Assembly: GCA_037447655.1 (NCBI GenBank)
Contig: JBBHKE010000932.1
Location: 157,479 to 221,478, forward strand
DNA length: 64,000 nucleotides
From: Zygnema cylindricum
Lineage: Eukaryota > Streptophyta > Zygnematophyceae > Zygnematales > Zygnemataceae
Direction: 5' to 3'
Part shown: positions 27,174-38,199 of the stretch, piece by piece
Numbering within the stretch: position 1 is the stretch's first letter
Layout of the letters: each line of letters starts with the position of its first letter
Translations under genes and position numbers: made by a program
Notes under the pieces: model-generated
Databases searched by the model: none
The model's input: the letters and a program-made list of their open reading frames with translations, nothing else
Told to the model about the DNA's origin: nothing

Positions 27174-27574
27174 AAACAAGAAGTGGGTAAGGTTCAATTT
27201 AGAAAGGTTATTTTCACATGTTTCCTTCACTTGTACTTAAATAGATTACAACAAAGACTGTACATTTGAAAAAACCATCAATAGTTCATATTAACAAAGA
27301 CTAGTCGCAAGCCTAACCGAACAGCCTAAGCAACATGAGCTCCGTTTTTACGTGTAGTTAATATATGTTTCCGTTGCTTTTGTGTCTCTTAAAGATGCAG
27401 GTTATTTGTTATGGATTATAAGGCTTTCGAACGTGGAAGTGAAACAAACTTGGAGCCAACACCTCATATTCAAATTTGTTGAAATACAGCTTATAGGATT
27501 GTTTGTGTGTAAGTTATATGAAATTAGTCAATCGATGAAAAGACGACTACGAAATGGCAGTATATCGAAACGTT

Positions 27575-28225
27575 TTCGTAGTATATGTTTTGTATTTTTT
27601 CGGTTTTTGAGGTTATTTAAGTCATGTTTTTTGTGTGAGTTTTAAGGATCCACGTTCTTGTTTATCAAATATAAAACATAATTTTCGTAGTATATGTTTT
27701 GTATTTTGTCGGTTTTTGAGGTCATTTAAATCATGTTTTTTTGAGTGACTTTTAAAGAGGCACGTTCCTGTTTATGGAATATAAAGCATCCTTTTTGTAG
27801 TATATGTTTTGTATTTTGGCGGTTTTTGAGGTCATTTAAGACATGTTTTTTGTGTGAGTTTTAAAAATCCACGTTCTTGTTTATCAAATATAAAGCATCC
27901 TTTTCGTAGTATATGTTGTGTATTTTGTCGGTTTTTGAGGTCATTTAAATCATGTTTTTTGAGTGACTTTTAAAGAGGCACGTTCCTGTTTATGGAATAT
28001 AAAGCATCCTTTTTCGTAGTATATGTTTTGTATTTTGTCGGTTTTTGAGGTCTTTTAAATCATGTTTTTTGAGTGACTTTTAAAGAGGCACGTTCCTGTT
28101 TATGGAATATAAAACATCCTTTTTGTAGTGTATGTTTTATATTTTGTCGGTTTTTGAGGTCATTTAAATCTTGTTTTTTGAGTGACTTTTAAAGATGCAC
28201 GTTCTTGTTTATGGAATAGAAGGCA
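27575..28225. repeat. About 109-bp tandem repeat, six copies
   Basis: The word CGTAGTATATGTTTTGTATTTT recurs, with small changes, at about 27575, 27684, 27794, 27903, 28013 and 28122. Each unit continues with CGGTTTTTGAGGTCATTTAA and GCACGTTCCTGTTTATGGAA. Flanking sequences at 27390-27530 and 28190-28330 also match each other, so a longer unit seeded the array. It lies inside the Harbinger element, between its two genes. Confidence 0.9.
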
Positions 28226-29169
28226 TCATAAAAATGAGACAGACATGGAGCCACCACCTTAGATCCAAATTTGTTGAATTAAAGTTTGTGGAGTTGCTTT
28301 TGTATAAATTATATGACATTCGCCAACGGAAGCGAACACCTATTTGAATGGGCACTTTATGAAATGTATTTTTTGGAATTATTTAATGTATGTATGTTAT
28401 GATTTTGAACGTCATTCAAATCTTTGTTTTTTCTTTATTTTGCAACTATGTGAAGACAGCGATGCCCCATGTATGAGAGGTGTTTGCAATGCAAGACAGA
28501 AACACACACAAATGGTGATTTTGTAAGTAATATGGGTTGATGTGTAAACATAATCTGAACACCTATATATCTTCTAATGCGAACCCACAAAATTTTACGG
28601 AAGTGTCTTCATTCTGATAAATTACGCTGGTTATAAATGAACCAAAAATAATTCACAATGGGTATTCTTACATGGTTTCAATATTGTTAAAGAAACATAA
28701 AGTTATGATTCTAACATTATTTCCATCAATACACGAGATCATTCAAAACGTTTGAGCTTGAAACCTTTTTTGGTAAAAAGACATCACAATACAAAGTTCA
28801 CACTTCTTGTGTGAAATTGTGATATTTCCGATTACAATCCGCAAAACACTAAAAACAAACCATCTAAAACCAACCACAAAAACGCAAAACATAAGCGTAT
28901 AAACTTCAATTGCACGCCATTTCATCGTGTAAACTATACAAAAGGACGTATAAATCAAGTAGTAATTAAAATAACACGCATAAAAATAGCATAAGTAAAT
29001 GTGCTAGACTCAAAAAACCCTTTTTCTAAAGTTTATACAGCCATAACAATGCCCACACTCTTGTTAAACTCTTAAAGTCTCACTTATACAGCTACTTATC
29101 ATGTGTATGAATCATGCACAAATTTTGCATGAAACTCAATCGCTGTATGTGGCTTTAACGAGCATTATG

Positions 29170-30600
29170 TCACTCCATCTCTCCTAACTCCACGTCATCA
29201 ATCACAACACGGGGATCAAGACATAATTCGCGAAATAGAGCATATCTAACTGTGATTCGCTCGCCTCATGAAGCTGGTTCGACATGGTTTTGTCCCTCAA
29301 ACATAGTGTACTCTCTCCAGCGCAATGGCAATAGATCGCCATTCAAAATCATAAAATTATGTAAAACACAACAAACAACTGCAACTGTTGGCACCATCTC
29401 TTCTTTTACAAAAATGTTTCGCAATATTTCCCAACGACCTTTTAGAACGCCAAGAGCCATCTCTATACGTACTCTTGCTATCGCCAGTGCTTTGTCTAAA
29501 GATTTTTGCAAAGCATTCTCTCCATTTTTTGTACAGTATCCTTTGATTAGAAAATCACATAAAGGGTAGGCCGCATCTCCAACAATAACTGGTCGAACTG
29601 TGGTACCACATATTTCTTTCACATGCTATGTTAATATTTAGTGATTCCTTAATCTTGTGTACACCGCCGAGGTTTGAAATAACGTGGAGTCATGGGTCGA
29701 TCCAGGTCGATCACAAAACACATCCCAAAAAATAAGATGTGGTCACAAATTACTTGGAGATTCACACTATGTATTCGAAATCGATCGCAGTACTCAAAGG
29801 CATTTTCAATCGGTCGTCGTGAGAAGAAGATAAGAGTGCCATCAATAACTCTAGCTATCTAGGAAATCCCAAAAATCTCTTTAAACCCCTCAATTATTTC
29901 TTCCAAAACTTTCCCGTGAGGGCGTTGAATATATATAGTTTGAAGCGGGCCAGCTAATACTAAGCAAATATCTTAGGTATAATTAGCTATGGTGGATATA
30001 CCAATACAAAACATTTTTGATAACACAGTAAGAGGGGTGTTATGCGCTAACCGGTGTAGCACAACAACACAAGCTTTATTCAAGTGTATCGCATCTTGAT
30101 AGCGGGTATGTCGTTTCTGAACGTATAGCCCCATAACCGATATAAAATTTTCAAAGGTAGATAGGGTCATTCGAAAATGCCTCTTCTATTTTCTGTCTCT
30201 ATGTATGCAATCGATATTCAGCCATACAGTGTTGCATATATCGTCCCAAAAACTAGTGGAACGTGGAAAACCCACCATACTCAACCTCGGGGTAGAGACA
30301 CGTTACGCCTTGCTCTCAGCACTTTCAAATGTTTATGTCACATCTCCAGTTGTAGTATAATAAGCAGAATACGCAACATCAACTAGTGGAACGTGGAAAA
30401 CCCACCATACTCAACCTCGAGGTAGAGACACATTACGCTTTGCTCTCAGCTCTTTCAAATGTTTATGTAATATCGCCAGTTGTAGTATAATAAGCAGAAT
30501 ACGCAACATCTTTCGCTTCACATGATTTTTGAATGAATCCATTTTTTGAAATTGGCCCCTACCCAAACTGTACAAGGTGAAAAGGCTATGGAGACTCAAA
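29170..30600 (-). pseudogene. HARBI1-like DDE transposase, broken
   Basis: Reading on the minus strand, an N-terminal part (30599-30411 and 30176-29973) has FRMTLSTFENFISVMG and LHRLAHNTPLTVLSKMF, like HARBI1 helix-turn-helix regions. The nuclease part follows. The first Asp is in VIDGT (codon 29841-29843), the second in VGDAAYPLCDFLIKGYC (29575-29577), and the Glu in ARVRIEMALGVLKGRWE (29461-29463), so all three catalytic positions are visible. Decay is clear: in-frame stops at 29970-29972 and 29859-29861, two more stops plus a frame change near 29620-29680, and a stop before the conserved tail VRYALFRELC. A 130-bp duplication disrupts the N-terminal part. It cannot make active enzyme. Confidence 0.88.
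30251..30510. repeat. 130-bp tandem duplication within the transposase 5' part
   Basis: AACTAGTGGAACGTGGAAAA starts both copies (30251 and 30381) and both end AATACGCAACATC. Differences are few (for example CGGGGT versus CGAGGT). The unit overlaps the N-terminal coding part of the minus-strand transposase, so it is a likely inactivating event. Confidence 0.9.
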
Positions 30601-30639
30601 GACGAGCAATCACGTTAAAGAACTGGTGAAATAAGTTCT

Positions 30640-30770
30640 GGTAGAGTGAGAGTGTGTGTGAGAGATGGTGAGGGTGAGTGAGAGTGTGGTTGTGGAGAGC
30701 GAGAGGGAGAAGGAGAGGGAGAGGGAGTGGGAGAGGGAGAGGGAGTGGTAGAGGAAGAGGGAAAGAGAGA
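30640..30770. repeat. GAGAGG/GTGAG purine minisatellite
   Basis: A run of GTGAG/GAGTG units grades into GAGAGGGAGAGGGA units. It sits just upstream of the transposase N-terminus on the minus strand. Open frames rich in Leu-Pro here are produced by the simple repeat and are not genes. Confidence 0.85.
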
Positions 30771-30854
30771 AACCATTTGTAGTATTTTTGATTGAAAGTT
30801 TTTGTATTGATGTTTAGTATTTGTACAATTTTTGACATGTAAAATTATCATTTT

Positions 30855-31870
30855 TACGATTATTAGTGTGTATAATCACCTTTAGTACAGCAATAATAGT
30901 ATGTTTAATTAAGGTACAGTAAAGTAATTAGTAAAGAAGAAGAACTATCATGACAATTAGAAGTAATGTATAACAAGCATTTGATCACTTTTTAGTATAA
31001 AATAAGTATTTAGAAAGTTTAAGTAAAATTACTATTATAACAGTTAATAGTGTGTACAATTAGTGTTGGTACACTAAAGTAATTAGTAATGTAGAAGAAG
31101 TATTATGACAATTACAAGTAATGTATAACAAGCATTTGATCAGTTTTAAGTATAAAATAAGTATTTAGAAAGCTAAAGTAAAATAACTATTATAACAATT
31201 ATTAGTGTGTACAATTAGTGTTGGTACAGTAAAGTAATTAGTAATGTAGAAGAAGTACTATGACAATTACAAGTAGTGTATCACAAGCATTTGATCATTT
31301 TTTAGTATAAAATAAGTGTTTAGAAAGTTTAAGTAAAATTACTATTATAATACTTATAAGTGTGTACAATTAGTTTTGGTACAGTAAAGTAATTAGTAAT
31401 GTAAAAGAAGTATTTTGACAACTACAAGTAGTGTATAACAAGCATTTGATCAGTTTTTAGTATAAAATAGGTATTTAGAAAGTTTAAGTAAAATTACTAT
31501 AATAACATTTATTAGTGTGTACAATTAGAATTTGTACAGTATAGTAATTAGTATTGTAGAAGAAGTATTATGACAATTGCAAGTAGTGTATAACAAGCAT
31601 TTGATCAATTTTTAGTATAAAATAATTATTTAGAAAGTTTAAGTAAAATTACTGTTATAACAGTTATTAGTGTGTACAATTAGTATTGGTACAGTAAAGT
31701 AATTAATAATGTAGAAGAAGTATTATGATAACTATAAATAATGTAGAAGAAGTATTATGATAATTATTAATAATGTATAAGAAGCATTTGATCAGTTTTT
31801 AGTATAAAATAAGTATTTAGAAAGTTTTAGTAAAATTACTATTATAACAATTATTAGTAATGTATAATTA
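30855..31870. repeat. About 155-bp tandem repeat, six to seven copies
   Basis: The marker AGTAAAGTAATTAGTAATG recurs near 30915, 31066, 31221, 31379, 31534 and 31690. Each is followed by AGAAGAAGTATTATGACAAT, GCATTTGATCA and TATTTAGAAAG in the same order. No coding capacity is seen. It lies inside the Harbinger element. Confidence 0.9.
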
Positions 31871-32760
31871 GTAGTTGTCCAAGTTTGAGAAATGTATAAT
31901 TAGTATTAGTACATCTATATGTTTGTATAGTTAGTGATAACACAATTATTAGTCTGTATTCTAGTAATAGTACCGTTATTAGTCTAGAAATAGTGTTGTT
32001 ACTAGTTTGTACAATTTGTATCACTATAGTTCTATTATTATAGTTTTTACCATGTGGTATTAGTGGTAGCACAATTATTAGTACGGATAACTCTCTACAA
32101 TAGAGAAATCAATATAGTTTTTAGTATGTGTAATTAGTGTTAGCACACATATTAGTTTAGATAACTCTCTTCAATTAATATCAGATCAGTTTTTTGTTTG
32201 TATAATTAATGTCAGCACATTATTGGTTCATGCAATTAGTATAGTACAGTTTAGATAACTCTCTTCAATTAATATCATATCAATTTTTTGTTTGTATAAT
32301 TAATATCAGCACATTATTGGAATTAGTGTTAGCTGTTGGTACGGTTATTATTGTGTAACATTAGTATAGGTACAGTTAGTTTGTATAATAAGTATTATTA
32401 CAGTTTTTAGTATGACTATTATTGTTTTACTGTTAGTAGTTTGTATAATCAATATTGGATCAGCTACTTGCCTACTTGCCTGTGTAATTAGTTTGCCTGT
32501 GTAATTAGTTTTAGTGTGTAATTAGTATTACTGGTCTGTAGAATCAGTTTTAGTACAATTACTAGTCTCTATAATTAGTATTAACTACTTGCCTGTGTAA
32601 TTAGTTTTAGTGTGTAATTAGTATTACTGCAGTTAGTAGTTTGTACGTCTGTGCAATCAATTTTAGTGCAATTACTAGCTTCTACAATTAGTATTAACAC
32701 AGTTGTTAGTCTGTATAATTAGTGTTAGTAAATTACTGTTACATCAGTATAAGTACAGTT
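31870..32760. repeat. Degenerate short-unit array (ATTAGTRTTAGTACA-like)
   Basis: The words TAATTAGTATTAGTACAGTT, TTAGTCTGTATAATTAGT and close variants recur every 30-40 bases without fixed phase. It looks like an older, eroded extension of the 155-bp array beside it. Confidence 0.75.
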
Positions 32761-33120
32761 AGTTTTTATACTAAGTATTTTTACAGTTTTTAGTATGAAT
32801 TATTATTGGTTTACTCACCTTCAAAGCCTGTATACTAAGTATTTTTACGGTTTTTAGTATGAATTATTATTGGTTTACTCACCTTCAAAATCTGAAAACG
32901 TTCCACTCGTCTCAACCGATTTGCTTTGCAGTAAAGGAGTTAGTTTTTATACTAAGTATTTTTACAGTTTTTAGTATGAATTATTATTGGTTTACTCACC
33001 TTCAAAGCCTGTATACTAAGTATTTTTACGGTTTTTAGTATGAATTATTATTGGTTTACTCACCTTCAAAATCTGAAAACGTTCCACTCGTCTCAACCGA
33101 TTTGCTTTGCAGTAAAGGAG
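32761..33120. repeat. 181-bp tandem duplication containing a smaller duplication
   Basis: The block from AGTTTTTATACTAAGTATTT (32761) to GCAGTAAAGGAG is repeated from 32942, essentially identically. Inside each copy a roughly 65-bp unit (TACTAAGTATTTTTAC to TTTACTCACCTTCAAA) occurs twice. The nesting shows the short duplication came first. Confidence 0.9.
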
Positions 33121-33570
33121 GAGAGAAGCAGTATCAACAGAGAGTGGGAGAAAGGTAACCTTTTTTTTATGGGAAAAATGTACTTTTTTTTCCATAGGTG
33201 TTTTTTTTTTTTTTTTTTTACATTACATGTTTTTCTTATTTCATTGGTCCTCTGGATTGTCCATAAGTTTGCGAGGGAATAATATCTTGTACGGTTCACG
33301 TCCGTGCGCTTCATTTCGTAATTATTCAAAATCGAAAAAGTGCATTCCGAACATGATATCCGATGGCGGACGGCAGTTGTCGTTTGCTATTCACAGCTAT
33401 CAAATTTTGACGTTTAAAACTGCATTTTTTTCCGCCGCTACGCTCAAATACGGTCGAAACCTACCGTTTCAACCGTCACCGCCCGGTTTTTTGTCATTTT
33501 ATGAAATTTGGCGTACGGATCTCAAAGTTTATGACATCGTTTTCCCATTTTTCCAAGTGTGAACATCGCA

Positions 33571-33983
33571 ATTGTTTTGGCCACCAAAACCACTGAAGTT
33601 CAATTTTTAGCTAAAAAACAAAAATTACAATGTAATTCTTAAAAAAATGAAAAAAATAATAAAAACAAAAAAAATTGTTAAAAAATCGATACAAAAAAAA
33701 GAACAAGCAAAAAAATAATTACAAAATAATTAAAATAGACATCAAAGATCCAATCAAAATTTGTATTTAAAAAAAATTAATTCAATTGAAATTTGCATTA
33801 TAAACAAATTATCTCAAAAGTAAGTTTAAAAAAAAAAATAGTAATAATGAATTAACACTTAAAATAATCAACAAAAATCAAAAAAATCTTATTATCTAGA
33901 AAAAAAAATTGTATTTTTTTTATTTTTTTATTTTAATGGCTAAATTTTCTTAATTTAAAAATTTGATACGTTTAAATTAAATA
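33571..33983. mobile_element. AT-rich foldback element, copy 2, right part
   Basis: This resumes exactly where copy 2 was interrupted at 24277. It matches 23278-23650 (GTTTTGGCCAACAAA, then AATTCAATTGAAATTTGCAT and AATGGCTAAATTTT). It also extends further out, to TGATACGTTTAAATTAAA, the complement of the copy 1 left end at 22476. Removing 24278-33573 would restore a continuous element. Confidence 0.75.
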
Positions 33984-34519
33984 GTTTTTTTTACTATGTT
34001 GGCACATTTTTTGTTTTTTTTTCTTTTTAGAATTTTAGCGTTTAAAATCCTTAACGATTTTCTCTCTACGATTCTTTGTACGGTAAAAATCATCCTAACG
34101 TTTTAGAAAAAAAAAATCATAAACCCATAAGTGTTTTTTCTTGGTCTAAGAGAAAATATTTTTGTAATGTTTACATTTTTTTTTTAATTGTATTTTTTTT
34201 TTTATCGAAAGCTTACATTATTCGAAGAATATGAAATTAGTGTTATTCATAGGGACACTGAATCAGATCCGTACGTTTTGTACGGACGTGATTTATGTAC
34301 GGTTTTCTTTTATGATTTACTAATCGTTTTGTGATATGGTTAAAAATTACGAACTTATAAAATATTCATTTTATCATTTTAGCATAAATTAAAAAAAAAC
34401 CATTAAAAGTGATTTTTTTTTTCTTTTTAAAATTTTCGTGTTTAAAATTAACGAATTGGAAAAAAATAAAAATAAAATATTATACTTATACTTGTCAAAA
34501 ATATGATGAAATCGTTATA

Positions 34520-34581
<62 letters not shown>

Positions 34582-35323
34582 CTTTAAAAGAGATGTTTTG
34601 TAACATTTACACAAAATAAAAATATTTTAACGCTAGATTATATTGAAAAATTAAGTATTAGGAGGAAATTTAGGGTTAAAGTTAAATAAATTGCAGAGTA
34701 TACATTTTTTTTTCTCAATCTTTATGTTTTTTTTTGTATGTTTATCGTTTACACTCTTTCTACTCTCATAAACATGAGTAAAAAAAAAGTAATTAAAAAA
34801 AACAAAAAATAATTTGGTGAAAAAAAATTCATCGTGTTTTGAAAGTGACGAAGGAGCCATTTTTGTTACTTAAAAATGGTTGTGGATTTCATTCAAAAAA
34901 TTCGTTTAGTGAATAAACCTTCAATTTAAAACATGATTTCATCATTAATTTTGTCAATGTCAATTAGCTTTTAAATCTGGATGAAAAAGTCAATTGAGAT
35001 ATTTGCTACATTATTATTTGCTACATTATACTGAATGAGTTACTAAATGATTACCTCGAGCGAACAATCACGAATAGACAAACAAAGAAAACATTAGTAT
35101 GAAAGTATCATTGATAATATAAAACAAACTAATGAAAAAATAGAGAAAGTTATTAAAACTATAGAAAACATGGATCAATATGCCATCAGTATTACTATGA
35201 GTGACGATACTTCATAATTTAATAATTATGTGTTTGAATAAACATTTAATGAATGTGATATTAAAGTTTTTTGCTTTAAAATTTTATAAAAAAAATAAAT
35301 AAAAAAAAAGTTACATTGTAATT

Positions 35324-35356
<33 letters not shown>

Positions 35357-36156
35357 ACACAAAAAAAAATGATTTAGTGTTGAGCATTTACATCGCACGT
35401 ATTTGATTTTTCATTATTTAAAAATATTATTTTAAAAATTTAACATTTTATTTTGTTGAAAATCATTTAATAAAATTTATCAGTAGTCAAGTTCGCATTT
35501 TAAATTAATCATTAAATAATGTTTTTTTTTTATTATTCATTTTATTTGATCATTTAACAAAATGTTTAAAATTTACATCGCACGCATTTTATTTCAATTA
35601 TTTAATAATGTATTTTTTATCACAATACAACATCGTAAACAGAATCATTCATTAAAAACATTAAAAAAAAAAATTCAAAACTTATATACTTAGTCATCAT
35701 GTAGTTCATACAAATTTACAAATCTTAAAATCCATACACGGACAAAACATAGCACAAAAATGTGAGATTTTATTTTCAATTGTCAAAAAGTGTCTTTTAT
35801 TTCGCAATAAATTAAAAATATTGTCACAATTGAAAGATAAAAACACTCACAATTTTAAAGTATGTATTTTTGCTTATATTAAATAATAATACAAAAAAAG
35901 TAAAAACAACTATAAATTTTATTTTGTTTCGTTTCAATTAAAACAACTTTACAATTGAAATAAAAACACTACATAAAAGTTAAAATTATTGAAATATAAA
36001 TGTTTGTTTATAATCTTATTTCAATTTTACTTATATGTATTTTTTTTTTCTACTTATTCAAACCAAAATTTTAAAAACCATTCATATTTATCGAATAAAA
36101 TATGTTATTTTTTGTTTATTATAAATATATATATATATGTATATATATATAATATA

Positions 36157-36196
<40 letters not shown>

Positions 36197-36651
36197 AGAT
36201 TTAAAAAAAAATGTTATTCAATAACATAAAAGTAAACAAACAACTTTTCGTTTTTTTTTTTTTTAACTTTTAATTTTTCTTTTTTTTTTCTTTTAAATGT
36301 TGACAACAAAAAAAAATACGATTTCTCTTTTCTTTTTACTCTCTTTTCCTTACAATTTTTCTCAATAACATAAATGTAAACAAACAATTTTCCTTTTTTT
36401 TTTTTTTTTTGTACTTTTTACTTTTTGTTTCTTTTTTTTTTCTTTTAAATGTTGACGATAAAAAAAAAAACGATTTTTTTTTCTTTTTCCTCTCTCTTCC
36501 TCACGATCTTTTTAATGGTAATGACGAAAAAATAAAATGAAAATGAAATAAAAATAATATGTAACGCTAAAATGTGAAATAGATTAATGTCACATAACTT
36601 ACGAAAAGCATAATACACGCAAATGCAGTTTTAAGAAAAAAAAATTAATTT

Positions 36652-36654
<3 letters not shown>
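33984..36654. other. AT-rich intergenic belt, no gene
   Basis: This is very AT-rich sequence with long A and T runs and dinucleotide AT arrays at 34521-34578 and about 36125-36192. Words such as ACATCGCACGCATTTTATTT (about 35573) recall the AT-rich foldback family, so part of it is probably older, eroded copies. A similar block occurs twice near 36241-36320 and 36375-36460 (AACTTTT-rich, then TTTTAAATGTTGAC). Open frames here are low-complexity artefacts. Confidence 0.6.

Positions 36655-36730
<76 letters not shown>
36655..36730. repeat. (AT)n microsatellite
   Basis: An uninterrupted AT/TA dinucleotide run of about 75 bases. It is adjacent to the 58-bp tandem repeat that follows. Confidence 0.95.
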
Positions 36731-36732
<2 letters not shown>

Positions 36733-36946
36733 CTGCACTTTTATTTTATCTTGTGTTTCATGTTTTATGTACTCATAAGAAAAATTTATAACTGCACTTT
36801 TGTTTTATTTTATGTTTCATGTTTTATATACTCATGTGATGCACTTTTATTTTATCTTGTGTTTCAAGTTTTATGTACTCATGAGAAAAATGTATAAGTG
36901 CACTTTTATTTTATTTTGTGTTTCATGCTATATGTACTCATGTGAC
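36731..36946. repeat. About 55-bp tandem repeat, four copies
   Basis: The unit begins GCACTTTTATTTTATYTTGT and continues GTTTCATGTTTTATGTACTC. It is seen at about 36734, 36793, 36841 and 36900. Alternate copies share their last few bases (AAGAAAAAT versus ATGTGA), suggesting a higher-order two-unit period. Confidence 0.85.
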
Positions 36947-38199
36947 GCGCGACTTTTTGTGTCTATATCAACGGTTTAAATATATCGAGAGTTCAAATAG
37001 GGACGTGACTATATTGACACTTCAAATATATCGTCAGTTCAGATAGAGACGGTATTAATCTAAACGATTGTTAAACGTGATTTCTACATATGGTTTCTAC
37101 ATTTTTAACAAAAAATATTGAAAATATAAAACAGAAAGGGGGAAAAAAAATGATAGAAAAAAAATAAGACAAAAAAATATGATAAAAATATTTTTTTCTT
37201 ACTTAGTTATATATAATGTTTATGTTCATTAACTTATTAGTCATCTCTTGTTTTTTTATTGGTTCATTTTTTCTCACAAACAATGTTATCTCAATCATAT
37301 TCGACAAATACTTCACATTTACCGTCTTTTAGGAGTAAGTTACATTACCCCTTAAAAAACTTTAAACCATCTTGGAAGATAAATATACGTTATCCCATAA
37401 TAAAACCTCAAACGTATCCCATGCTCGCCAAATAGCCCCTCCGTTAGATGTTATATATCACTACGTTATTTAAAAAATGTGCACACTGCATTTGAAAAAT
37501 AGTTTAATAAAAAGGGATCGATGCACTCAAAATAAACCAGACACGAGTAACATGCACAACGGAAGCTTTAAGTGAACACAAATACAAATCAATTACCACA
37601 GAGAACAATTCGCACAAATATGGTAACACAACATTCTCCATCTTATTGGTTAAAGTGGTGGAAAGCGTAACGTCAATGCTATTCACCCCCTCTCGAACAT
37701 GTAGTCGTATAATAAAAAAATTGAATGTAAATTTGCACACACGGGCTGCAAAACAAATTGTACACAATTTGCAGTAAAATTTTCTCTTTTATTTCTCCTT
37801 CGTTTAACTCCTCTAACTAACCTCACTCACGAACGTCTTTCTCACATTTTTTTTCATACGTTTTTCTTACAATTGGTTTTTTTTCTCACATAAGCATCTA
37901 CCATGTTCGGATGCTCCTCACTTTTGTCTTCAATCTCTCAATTGTACCCTAATTAATCGGTAAGTCTTTCGTGGGGTTTCTCACAGTCAAATTTAAAACA
38001 TTTGAGCGTTATGATTGGAATTAATTTCCAACTTTAAAAAATCCTTCTTGCGACTTTTCACAGTTAACTTTAAAACATTTGAACGTTGCGATTGAAATTA
38101 ATTTCCAACTTTGGAAAATATACAGATATTTTTCCACTTTCTTTTCCGTGGTTAAATCCGCGACCACGACCGCTTCTTCCTCCTCAGTTTGACATTCTT

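Larger units (their letters stand above)
24919..33570. mobile_element. PIF/Harbinger-type DNA transposon, full length but decayed, 8.65 kb
   Basis: The left terminus is TGCGTGGTTACTTG (a 3-base loss relative to the neighbour). The right terminus, reverse complemented, is TGCGATGTTCACACTTGG. ATT is found at 24916-24918 and 33571-33573. Inside are a Myb/trihelix-like gene on + (25815-27173) and an HARBI1-like DDE transposase on - (30600-29170), the two-gene convergent arrangement known for PIF/Harbinger. Both genes are broken. The element is swollen by tandem arrays at 27575-28225, 30855-32760 and 32761-33120. The TSD is ATT rather than the TTA/TAA most often described for plant members. Confidence 0.85.

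Noticed and set aside
27575-28225. Regular tandem units looked CRISPR-like
   Set aside because: The units are contiguous 109-bp repeats with no distinct spacers, in a eukaryotic transposon.
30596-30851. Leu-Pro and Pro-Ser repeat open frames
   Set aside because: They are the translation of the GAGAGG minisatellite.
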